Positions 1 to 7,826 of a stretch of DNA of 64,000 nt are shown here, piece after piece (positions within the stretch are counted from its first letter, which is position 1; every line of letters begins with the position of its first letter). The position numbers were made by a program, and so were the translations under genes. The DNA comes from JAFGBI01 sp964454025 (GTDB taxonomy: Bacteria; Myxococcota_A; Polyangia; Polyangiales; Polyangiaceae). Under the pieces are notes generated by a model. It did not search any database and was not told where the DNA came from. It saw only the letters and a list, made by a program, of their open reading frames with translations. The stretch is taken from the NCBI GenBank assembly GCA_964454025.1, contig CAYVRP010000027.1:1-64000 (forward strand). Direction: 5' to 3'.

Positions 1-413
1 TGCCTTCTTCCCTCGAAACGCAGATTCGCCGAAAATTTGGGGGGATCCCTCAGGAGGTGGACCCTTGGGAACGAGAGGCGTCGGACGAGTGGTCGTGGTG
101 CGAAGAGAACCAGATCCTTGGGACCGTGAAGGCTACCGCTTACCTCGAAGACGACTTGCTCAGCGTCAGGGTGCTGCTCGAGACCTCAGTGGAGCACGCG
201 GGCACGAGCTGGTGGGGATTCCCGTTTCCGTCCGTCAACCCCTCGGAGATGCCCGATCGTTGGCACCCGGCCGAGCCCGAGGTCGCGACGCTGGAAGGCC
301 ACGATGGAATCACCTCGGTCCTCGGGCACCGAGCGGCGCGGACAGGTAGCCGGGCGCTCGGCGAGGGCTCGCGGCGGCCGTGGGAACCGCGGCGGTCGGA
401 CCGGACGTGCTGA
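1..413 (+). CDS. C-terminal part of an unrecognised protein (5' end outside window)
   Basis: The reading frame is open from the left edge (frame starting at base 3) to a TGA at 411-413, so about 136 codons are visible and the true start lies upstream. The first ~95 residues have balanced composition, with acidic and Trp-rich stretches such as EASDEWSWCEENQ and SWWGFPFPSVNP, and look like genuine protein. The last ~30 residues become Arg-rich and could be read-through after a lost stop. A GTG at 57 preceded by GGAGGT could serve as an internal start, but the in-frame sequence before it also looks coding. No family is recognised. The gene converges on the next one, with 80 bases between their ends. 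Confidence 0.45.
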   Translation, partial: PSSLETQIRRKFGGIPQEVDPWEREASDEWSWCEENQILGTVKATAYLEDDLLSVRVLLETSVEHAGTSWWGFPFPSVNPSEMPDRWHPAEPEVATLEGHDGITSVLGHRAARTGSRALGEGSRRPWEPRRSDRTC

Positions 414-493
414 CGGTGTGCGGGACGGCCGGGTCGGGGGCGTCCACGACGTTCGCGCGCCACGGTGGCGCCGCGCGGCGCTCGGAGACGGCC

Positions 494-2083
494 TCAGGGT
501 CCGTAGGGCGGCGGGTCCCCGTAGAGCGTGGCGCGATGCTCCGAGTAGCCGATGGATTCGGTCGTGGTCACCTCGCGCAGCAGGTTCAGCGACGCGTCGA
601 TCTCCTGCATCACCGCGCTCGTCGAGTAGGTCACGAAGTAATTGCCGTTCGGCAGCTCCTTCACGTCGCCGAACGCCTGACTCGAGCGACCCGAGCTGTA
701 GGTGGGGAGCGCTGTCGCCATCCCGGACTGGATGTCGAACTGGAACCGAAGGACGTCCGAGCCGCCGTTCGAGCCGTTGTTGGCGAAGACGCTGATGTGA
801 TCGGCGTAGACGTCGTGCCCGTGCTGCCCGTTCCACGACATGCCAGGGAAGGTGGACCTGTCCCCGCCGAAGGTGGCGATGAGCCGTCCCCCGGGATAGC
901 TGATGAGGCCAATCGCGTTGATGAAGTACATGGAGAACGAGATCGCATTCAGCTCCGGGACGTAGTTCACCTGGTTGGTGTGCCCCCCCCGCTCGTCGAA
1001 GAGCTCACCGTAGTCCGTCACCTCGCTGTACAGCAGCGTCGTCGCACCGGTGTCCGGATCCAGCTCCCAGAGGGACTCGGGTCGCATCCCCGAGTCGGAG
1101 CCGTCTCGCCCGAAGTAGACGACGTGCTCGTCCGGGAGGATGGCGAAGTCGTGGCTGCGACCGGGGAGGCTGTACTCGCTCGGCGTGCCCAGGCCATCCA
1201 TCGAGACGCGCATCAGCGCGCCGTCCGGCGTCGTGTTGCCGAAATTGCCGATCCACATCGATCTTCCGTCGCGCGACATGCGCGCGTGCGTGCACGTCGA
1301 GACGATGGTGCCGCTCAGATCGTACGCCCATACGACGTCGCCGTCGCGGTCGAAGGTGAACGCCCAGCCGTTGACGGTCGGATCGCTGAAGCCCGAACCC
1401 ATCGCGTATCCGGTGCATACCGTGGTGAACCCGCCACCGGCGTACAGGGCGCCGGGGTTGATGTCGGTGATCGTCTGCACGGGCATCCCGTTCGGCAAGA
1501 ATCCGGTCGTGACGGTCGCCACCTCGCTCACGTAGGTCTGCCCGCCACCCGACGCCGTGACCCGCACGAAGTACTCGGTGTTCGGCTTCATGCCGAGCAG
1601 CAGCGTGCGGTGATCGGCGCTGCCGAGGTCCACCGGCGCCTGGAGCTCGAAGCTCGCGGAGTCGCGGCCGAACTCGATCGTGGCGCTGTCGATCGGGGCG
1701 GCGAGCGACCAGGTGGCGATGCCGACCGTCGGGATGGCGCTGCTGAGCTCCACGTTCACCGTGAAGGAGGTGGTGCCTCCCGCCGCGCCGCCGGTACCGG
1801 GAACGCTGCCGCCAGCGGCGGGTGGGGCTCCACCGGTGGCCGGACCGACGCCGCCCGTCGCCGGTCCAGCATCGTCCGTCGCCGGACCGGCGCCGCCCAG
1901 GCTCGGTCCGGCGCCGCCGCTGCCGGGCCCGCTCGAGCCACCGGTCCCGGAGCCGCCGCCGGTGGCGACGCCGGTGCCGGTTCCCCGTTCCCCGGTCGAG
2001 CTCGCGGGAACACAGGCGGACGTGACCGTCAGGAGCGAGGCGGCCGCGAGTCGAGCGAGGATGCCCAGATTCTTTCCGTCCAT
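494..2083 (-). CDS. Arylsulfotransferase (ASST)-like envelope lipoprotein
   Basis: 529 aa. The N-terminus is a hydrophobic signal ending in TSAC, a weak lipobox, followed by ~80 residues of Gly/Ser/Thr spacer. A fibronectin-like segment (about 100-200, with TEYFVRVTASGGG) leads into a ~330-residue domain with repeated WAYDLSG, SHDFAILPD, HTNQVNYVPE and HGHDVYAD segments. These spaced His residues and WxxD repeats are typical of the arylsulfotransferase/ASST beta-propeller family, which transfers sulfate between phenolic compounds in the periplasm; enzymatic activity here is inferred only. The ATG is preceded by GGAGAGGGAAG. It is divergent from the next lipoprotein gene, with 245 bases between the two starts. 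Confidence 0.7.
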   Translation of the reverse strand: MDGKNLGILARLAAASLLTVTSACVPASSTGERGTGTGVATGGGSGTGGSSGPGSGGAGPSLGGAGPATDDAGPATGGVGPATGGAPPAAGGSVPGTGGAAGGTTSFTVNVELSSAIPTVGIATWSLAAPIDSATIEFGRDSASFELQAPVDLGSADHRTLLLGMKPNTEYFVRVTASGGGQTYVSEVATVTTGFLPNGMPVQTITDINPGALYAGGGFTTVCTGYAMGSGFSDPTVNGWAFTFDRDGDVVWAYDLSGTIVSTCTHARMSRDGRSMWIGNFGNTTPDGALMRVSMDGLGTPSEYSLPGRSHDFAILPDEHVVYFGRDGSDSGMRPESLWELDPDTGATTLLYSEVTDYGELFDERGGHTNQVNYVPELNAISFSMYFINAIGLISYPGGRLIATFGGDRSTFPGMSWNGQHGHDVYADHISVFANNGSNGGSDVLRFQFDIQSGMATALPTYSSGRSSQAFGDVKELPNGNYFVTYSTSAVMQEIDASLNLLREVTTTESIGYSEHRATLYGDPPPYGP

Positions 2084-2328
2084 CGGTGCTTCCCTCTCCT
2101 GCGGGTTCGCGCCGGAGCTGGCTCAGCCCACCACGAAACGCTCCGTCGTGGGCGACAATACCCGATTCCTGGCGCTTCCATGCGGAAGAAATGAGCTTTG
2201 CACCAGCGCGGGTCGGGACGGGAATTCCGAGCGCGAGGGCGATGGCGCTTGCAGGGCTGCGCGCCCTGGTGATCGATCACGGAGCGCCGCGCATTACCCG
2301 GTGTATCCTCGGGTCGGAGGTGAGGTCG

Positions 2329-4155
2329 GTGAGACTCGTTCAGCCGTGGCTGGGAATTGGCGTGTGGCTGCTCGCCGCCGGCGGCTGCGCAGGGGGTGAA
2401 GACCAGGCAGCGGAGCAGGGCGCAGGGGGCGCGGGCGGCGGCTGCGCTGCGGGGGGGCTCGACTGCGACGGCCGCTGCGTCGATCCGCTGAGCGACGCCC
2501 AGCACTGCGGCCGCTGCGGCGCGCCCTGCGCCGCGGCGGCGACGTGCCAGGCCGGGATCTGCCGTTGCCAGCCCGGCTACCTCGACTGCGGCGGCGCCTG
2601 CGTGAACCCCCTCGGGGACGCGAGCCACTGCGGGAGCTGCGACGTCGCCTGCGTCGCGCCCCAGGTCTGCTCGCAGGGCGTCTGCACCGGCGCCTGCGCG
2701 AGCGGAGAGCTCCAGTGCGGACAGAGCTGCGTCGATCTGCAGACCGACGAGCTGCACTGCGGGGGCTGCGACGCGGCCTGCGCGGCCGGGCACGACTGCG
2801 TCGGGGGCGCCTGCCTTTGCCCCGCCGGACGCACCGACTGCGCGGGCGCCTGCGTCGACCTGCTCACCGATCCCGCGAACTGCGGCCGCTGCGCCGCCGC
2901 CTGCCCGAGCGGCACCTGCTCGAGTGGCTCCTGCGCGCCCACCGCGAGCGGGGGCGCCGGCGGCGCGCCGGGCAGCGGCGGCGCGCCCGGCGACGGCGGC
3001 GTGACGACGGGCGGCAGTACGTCCGGCGGGGGCGCACTGACGGGCGGAATCGTCACGGGCGGGGTCCCCGCGACCGGCGGGGTGACGACCGGTGGCGTCA
3101 CGAGCGGCGGGGCCACGACCGGCGGGACCGCGACCGGCGGCAGCGCCACCGGCGGGATCGCGCCGATGGTAGGCGGCGGCGCAGGCACGGGCGGCGACGC
3201 CACGGGCGGCGGCCCGGGGAGCGGCGGCGCCGGCGGGTGCCAGCCTTGCGGCCGCCACAAGTGGGCCTGCTGGCGGATGCCGAACCCGCCGGGGACCGGC
3301 CCCAACCCGCAGGCGTACACGGTGAGCGACGGCGTGGTGCACGACGAGGTCACCTGCCTCGACTGGGAAGAGAGCCCGTCGTCGACCTCCTTCACGGCCG
3401 CGGAGGCCCTGGCCCACTGCGAGGGCCTCACGCTCGGCGGGTACGACGACTGGCGCGCCCCCACGCGCGTCGAGATGGCGTCCATCGTCGATTTCACGGC
3501 CAGTAGCTCCATCGATCCGACCTTCACCGCCGCCGGCGGCTTCCACAAGACCGGCTCCAACTGGATCCTCACCATCCAGCAGCGCGGCGCCGGCACCTCC
3601 TGCGGCAACGGCGACTGCGCCTGGGCCTACAACATGAGCGACGGCATCGTGAGCAACGCCTACTCGGCGGCCACCGCCGCGCGCATCCGGTGCGTGCGGG
3701 GCAACGGCGCGGGCGAGGGCTACGACGAGCCGGCGGTCGCCCCCCCTGACCAGTCCACGCTCTTGTCCGACGACGAGGCCCGGGACAACTACACCCGGCT
3801 CATCTGGCAGCGCGACGGCGCCGCGACGGGGCTCGTCTCCTGGGAGGCGGCCCAGGCCTACTGCGACGGGCTCACGCTGGGCGGCGCGGACACCTGGCGC
3901 CTGCCCACGATCCGGGAGCTCGCGACCCTGGTCGACGAGGCGCAGGTCGCGCCGGCCATCAACCGCGAGGTGTTCCCCAACACCCATTACGGTGCGCGCA
4001 GCAACAACTGGTACTGGGCCTCGCACCGCGCCCGGGGCAGCAGCACCGCCTCCTGGGGCCTGAACTTCGACGACGGCTTCACCGGCTTCAATTCCGGCTC
4101 CGCGGCGTGGAACACCTTCGGGCCGTCCTACACGAAGTGCGTGCGGGACGAGTAG
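2329..4155 (+). CDS. Cys-rich repeat lipoprotein with two DUF1566 (Lcl C-terminal) domains
   Basis: 608 aa from a GTG chosen because GGAGGTGA lies five bases upstream; the open frame runs further 5' without a good start. A signal sequence ending LLAAGGC is followed by five ~33-residue Cys-rich repeats of the form CxGxCVDxxxDxxxCGxCxxxC (about residues 35-205), a long Gly/Thr spacer (about 210-300), and two copies of a DUF1566-type module marked by DDWRAPTRVEMASIV and DTWRLPTIRELATLV, each with Cys pairs. DUF1566 modules occur in secreted or surface proteins, often with a lectin-like role. The same Cys-rich repeat recurs in the beta-helix protein at 59339-61348. Likely an extracellular, disulfide-stabilised surface protein; ligand unknown. 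Confidence 0.75.
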   Translation: MRLVQPWLGIGVWLLAAGGCAGGEDQAAEQGAGGAGGGCAAGGLDCDGRCVDPLSDAQHCGRCGAPCAAAATCQAGICRCQPGYLDCGGACVNPLGDASHCGSCDVACVAPQVCSQGVCTGACASGELQCGQSCVDLQTDELHCGGCDAACAAGHDCVGGACLCPAGRTDCAGACVDLLTDPANCGRCAAACPSGTCSSGSCAPTASGGAGGAPGSGGAPGDGGVTTGGSTSGGGALTGGIVTGGVPATGGVTTGGVTSGGATTGGTATGGSATGGIAPMVGGGAGTGGDATGGGPGSGGAGGCQPCGRHKWACWRMPNPPGTGPNPQAYTVSDGVVHDEVTCLDWEESPSSTSFTAAEALAHCEGLTLGGYDDWRAPTRVEMASIVDFTASSSIDPTFTAAGGFHKTGSNWILTIQQRGAGTSCGNGDCAWAYNMSDGIVSNAYSAATAARIRCVRGNGAGEGYDEPAVAPPDQSTLLSDDEARDNYTRLIWQRDGAATGLVSWEAAQAYCDGLTLGGADTWRLPTIRELATLVDEAQVAPAINREVFPNTHYGARSNNWYWASHRARGSSTASWGLNFDDGFTGFNSGSAAWNTFGPSYTKCVRDE

Positions 4156-4322
4156 GCCGCCGCGCACCTCCGCCCCTGCACACGGCGGCCGCCGTGGCGC
4201 GCACCTTCGCCCACACCCTGGTGGCCCGAGGGCGCGAGAAGCGCTGGTGCGCCGCGGCGATCGGTTCAAGATCGTAGACGCTGGCCGTTCTTCACCCTGG
4301 CGCCCGGCGTCCTCGGCACCCC

Positions 4323-6452
4323 ATGAACCCTCCGCCCCTCGCCACCCCCCCCGTCGCCCCGCCCGTGCCCGTGCCGGTTCGGCGCCGCGGCTGCGGCTGC
4401 TCACCGGTCGCCGTACTCGCCGCGCTGGTCGTCCTCGGCCTGGGCGGCCTGGTGATCCTCCTTGCCCTCGTCGGCGCCGGCTTGCTCGTGCAGCGCAACG
4501 GCCTCGCGGCGCTGAAGCTGCCGCTGGTGCGCCGCGAGGTCGTCCCCGACGCCGATCACGACCAGGTCGTGAAGCACGGCGATCAGATCGCGGTCACCGT
4601 GCCCTTCGGGACGCTGGACCGGAAGCAGACCCTCGCCGTCTCACGGATGCTCGCCCCTCCCCCACCGCCCGCGGGTCACCGCCTGGGGACGGCCTACGAC
4701 GTGACGCTGGGCGACCGGCACCGCTTCGACGACGGGCTCGAGATCCAGGTTTCCCTCGCCTCACTCCCGGGCGTCGAACCCCGGCGCCTGGTCGCCCTGA
4801 CCTACGACGCCGCGAGCGGCAAGTGGACCGAAGCCCCGGCCCTGCTCGACCGCCGGACGCGCCAGCTCCGGATCTTCACCACCCACCTCTCGGGGTTCGC
4901 GCCGAGCAGCGCCGGCGGCAGCAGCCCCGAGCAGCACCCGATGGCCCGGGTGTCGAGCGGCGCGCGGCCGGCCTTCTCGCCGGTGGGGAGCGTCGAGGAA
5001 GCGGAGTCGATCTTGTCCGGGGGAACCGCCTACGCGGCCAAGGCCGGGTGGGACTACGCGATGGAGCAGTTCGGCTTCGGCACCAACTTCTTCACGCTGG
5101 TGGAAGAGGTGGGGCAGGTCCAGGGGCTGTCGCGGCTGAACGAGCTCGCGGGGAACCTCGGCCTCGGCTTCGCGGTGCTGCAGCTCGCCATCGACCTGGC
5201 CGAGGGCGAGGACGTCCGGGGCGTGATGAACGCCACCAAGAGCATCGGGTACTACCAGCTCGGCACCTGGGGGACCTCCGCGATGAAGATCGCGAGCGTC
5301 GGGGTGTTCGCCATCGACTACTCGCTCAACCGGTTCGCGAACGAGGCGGTCGCGGGGCGCTACGCCATCTACGAGCGCGCCTACGCGGCCTACTATCGGG
5401 ACCACCGGCGCACGGGCGCCGACTGGTACCGGAAGCTCAAGGGGATCCTGCAGGGGGCCCGGGATCCCGACGCCGCGGCGGCGGCGATGGCGGGCGAGAT
5501 CGACACCTACGCCAGCGAGTTCTGGCAGAACGAGGCCACGGTGGCCGAGTACCAGGAGCGGGTTTCGGGGCACGCCTGGACCGGCGGGGGTGGCCTCAAC
5601 GAGCGGGTCAAGGCGCAGATCTCCAACAACGCGAAGGCGGATCTGGCGCCCGTGCTCGACAACATTCTGGCGCGCATCAAGCGCGAGCTCGCCTACGAGC
5701 AGGCCGGCAAGGTCCACGACACCATGAAGCAAATGGCGGCCGCGCTGAACCGCGTGTACACCATCCCCGTCACGGTGCGCGCGGACGACCCGGAGCGGTC
5801 GGTCAAGGGGCTCTCCGTCGTCATCCCGGTGAGCCGCGACCAGGACCTCTGGCGGGGTGAGACCGACGCCGACGGGAAGTGGACCATGCGCTGCACCGCC
5901 CTCGGCTACCTGATGTACGGGGCGCCGAAGAAGATCGTGCTCACGATCCCGAACGAGCGGGGCGAGCCCGAGCAGATCGAGCAGGAGCTCAAGCTCACCG
6001 GTGTCCTCTTCGACCTCGAGGAGGCGGCGGGGACCTACGAGGGGCTCCTCACTGGATCGCACGCCGCCGCCGGGATCGACGGCACGGTCCGCTTCGAGGG
6101 GCCGATCACCATCGTCGTCACCAAGGAGGGAGCGGCCACGGTCCGCTTCGAGCTGCCGGTGAACTTCTCCGGCGGCGGCGGCCTCGTCGGCATCAAGGTC
6201 AACGCGAAGGGCAACGGGACCGGCACCGTGAAGAACGGGAAGCTGGCCGCCACCGCCACCGTGACCTCGAGCTACACCCAGTCGTCGCGCGTGGCGGCCG
6301 TCAACCGGAGCGGGACCGGCGGCGGCTCGGTCACCCTGGAGGGCACCCTCACCGCGACGGGGAAGACCGCGCAGATCCGCGGCACCATGAGGTCACCGCA
6401 GGGCGGGCCCGCCCGGCAGTTCACGGCCACCCGCCAGGAGCCGGCACGGTAG
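4323..6452 (+). CDS. Large single-pass membrane protein of unknown function
   Basis: 709 aa. A Pro-rich N-terminus (about 1-20) and an RRRGCGCS motif precede one strong transmembrane helix (about 29-55). The rest is soluble: a beta-rich segment resembling ZU5/Ig-like folds (about 80-190, including RLVALTYDAASGKWTEAP), a helical middle (about 215-470) with several Tyr/Ala-rich helices, a segment like a carboxypeptidase-regulatory beta-sandwich (ERSVKGLSVVIPVSRD...GETDADGKWTMRC, about 490-530), and a Gly-rich beta domain at the C-terminus. No catalytic motif is evident. The ATG at 4323 has no clear ribosome site, so a nearby alternative start is possible. It converges on the PLP-enzyme gene 29 bases downstream. 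Confidence 0.65.
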   Translation: MNPPPLATPPVAPPVPVPVRRRGCGCSPVAVLAALVVLGLGGLVILLALVGAGLLVQRNGLAALKLPLVRREVVPDADHDQVVKHGDQIAVTVPFGTLDRKQTLAVSRMLAPPPPPAGHRLGTAYDVTLGDRHRFDDGLEIQVSLASLPGVEPRRLVALTYDAASGKWTEAPALLDRRTRQLRIFTTHLSGFAPSSAGGSSPEQHPMARVSSGARPAFSPVGSVEEAESILSGGTAYAAKAGWDYAMEQFGFGTNFFTLVEEVGQVQGLSRLNELAGNLGLGFAVLQLAIDLAEGEDVRGVMNATKSIGYYQLGTWGTSAMKIASVGVFAIDYSLNRFANEAVAGRYAIYERAYAAYYRDHRRTGADWYRKLKGILQGARDPDAAAAAMAGEIDTYASEFWQNEATVAEYQERVSGHAWTGGGGLNERVKAQISNNAKADLAPVLDNILARIKRELAYEQAGKVHDTMKQMAAALNRVYTIPVTVRADDPERSVKGLSVVIPVSRDQDLWRGETDADGKWTMRCTALGYLMYGAPKKIVLTIPNERGEPEQIEQELKLTGVLFDLEEAAGTYEGLLTGSHAAAGIDGTVRFEGPITIVVTKEGAATVRFELPVNFSGGGGLVGIKVNAKGNGTGTVKNGKLAATATVTSSYTQSSRVAAVNRSGTGGGSVTLEGTLTATGKTAQIRGTMRSPQGGPARQFTATRQEPAR

Positions 6453-6481
6453 CTCGATCAAGGGGCGCCCCCGCGAGGTCC

Positions 6482-7693
6482 TCACTCGGGGCGGAGGGCC
6501 TGGTCGAGGTCCGCGCAGAGATCCTCGGGATCCTCGAGCCCGACGGAGAGCCGGAAGATCCCGTCACCGGCGAACTGCCGGTAGACCTCCATCTGAGCCG
6601 CGTCGAGGTGGAAGGAGTTGTGCTGCATCTCCTCGGTGGGCAGGTAGAAGATGAGGCTCCGGTGGTGCCCCAGGGACACGGCGTAGTGGATCACCGCGAG
6701 CCGGTCGGCGAACCGCTGCGCGGTGGCGCGCCCGTCGGGCACCTGGAAGGTGAGCATCCCGGAGAAGTTCTGCATCTGGCGTCGGGCGAGCTCGTGCTGG
6801 GGGTGCGACGCGAGGCCCGGGTAGATGACGCGCGTGACGCGGGGGTGCTGCTCGAGGAACGTCGCCACCTTCATCGCGTTCTCGGCGTGCGCCCGCATGC
6901 GGAGCGGCAAGGTCGCCATCCCGCGCATGGTGAGCCAGGCGTTGAACGGGCTCAGGATGCCGCCGAGGTGGATGGCAGCGTCCTGCGTGAGCAGGCGCAT
7001 GGCCTCGCTCCGGCCGACCAGGGCGCCGCCCACGGCGTCGCCGTGCCCGCACAGGTATTTGGTGAGCGAGTGCAGGACGACGTCGGCGCCTAGCTCGAGG
7101 GGCCGCGTCGCGATGGGTGAGGCGAACGTCGAGTCCACCGCGAGCTCCGCCCCCGCCTGGTGCGCCAGCTCGGCGACGGCGCGGATGTCGGTCAGCTTCA
7201 GGATGGGGTTGGCCGGCGTCTCCGCGTAGACGAGCTTGGTCGTGGGGCGGAGCGCCCGCTCGAGCGCGGCGGTGTCGGTGAGGTCCACCGCCTCCACCTC
7301 GATGCCGAGCCGAGGCAGGGTCTGCCGGACCAGTTCCGACACCCCGGCGTAGGCGACGTCGCTCACGACGAGGTGATCCCCGGCGGAGAGGCGGTGCAGG
7401 AAGAGGGCTGTCGCCGCGGCCATGCCGCTCGCGAACGCCACGGCGGCCTCGCCGCCCTCGAGATCCGCGAGCTTGAGCTCGAGCTGCCGCACGGTGGGGT
7501 TGCCCCAGCGGCAATAGACGAAGGGAGCCTCCTCTCCGAGGGCGTTGGCCGAGAACTGCGCGCTCGCGTCCGAGACGACGTAGGTCGTCGACATGGCGAT
7601 GCTCGGCGCGGAGGCGTGCGTGACCGGGTCCGGTGCTTCGCCGGCGTGGATCGCGCGGGTCTGCGGACCGTAATGCGCGTTCTTGTTCAGCAT
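6482..7693 (-). CDS. PLP-dependent Cys/Met metabolism enzyme (methionine gamma-lyase / O-acylhomoserine sulfhydrylase type)
   Basis: 403 aa from the ATG at 7693, chosen because AAGGAA lies about ten bases upstream and the family homology starts here (YGPQTRAIHAGEAPDP); the open frame extends 100 codons further without family features. The PLP lysine is in SLTKYLCGHGDAVGG. RWGNPTVRQLELKLADLEGG and FASGMAAATAL are hallmarks of the Cys/Met metabolism family. Members carry out gamma-elimination of methionine or sulfur transfer to activated homoserine; sequence alone does not choose between them. Length is normal for the family. Neighbours do not suggest an operon. Confidence 0.85.
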   Translation of the reverse strand: MLNKNAHYGPQTRAIHAGEAPDPVTHASAPSIAMSTTYVVSDASAQFSANALGEEAPFVYCRWGNPTVRQLELKLADLEGGEAAVAFASGMAAATALFLHRLSAGDHLVVSDVAYAGVSELVRQTLPRLGIEVEAVDLTDTAALERALRPTTKLVYAETPANPILKLTDIRAVAELAHQAGAELAVDSTFASPIATRPLELGADVVLHSLTKYLCGHGDAVGGALVGRSEAMRLLTQDAAIHLGGILSPFNAWLTMRGMATLPLRMRAHAENAMKVATFLEQHPRVTRVIYPGLASHPQHELARRQMQNFSGMLTFQVPDGRATAQRFADRLAVIHYAVSLGHHRSLIFYLPTEEMQHNSFHLDAAQMEVYRQFAGDGIFRLSVGLEDPEDLCADLDQALRPE

Positions 7694-7826
7694 CTCGAGG
7701 GTTCCTTGCACCTGCTTCGGCGGCGGGAAGCTACCAGATGCGGGGCGAAAGAACAGGGAATATCCGGGAGGGGTGGTCGGCCGGGGGTACTCACCACGCC
7801 TGCGGCCGCGAGCCCGGAGGTCACCG

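Noticed and set aside
2029..4404. A 791-codon minus-strand frame
   Set aside because: Antisense to the Cys-rich/DUF1566 gene, whose domains and signal peptide are clear; the antisense product is Arg/Ala/Gly low complexity.
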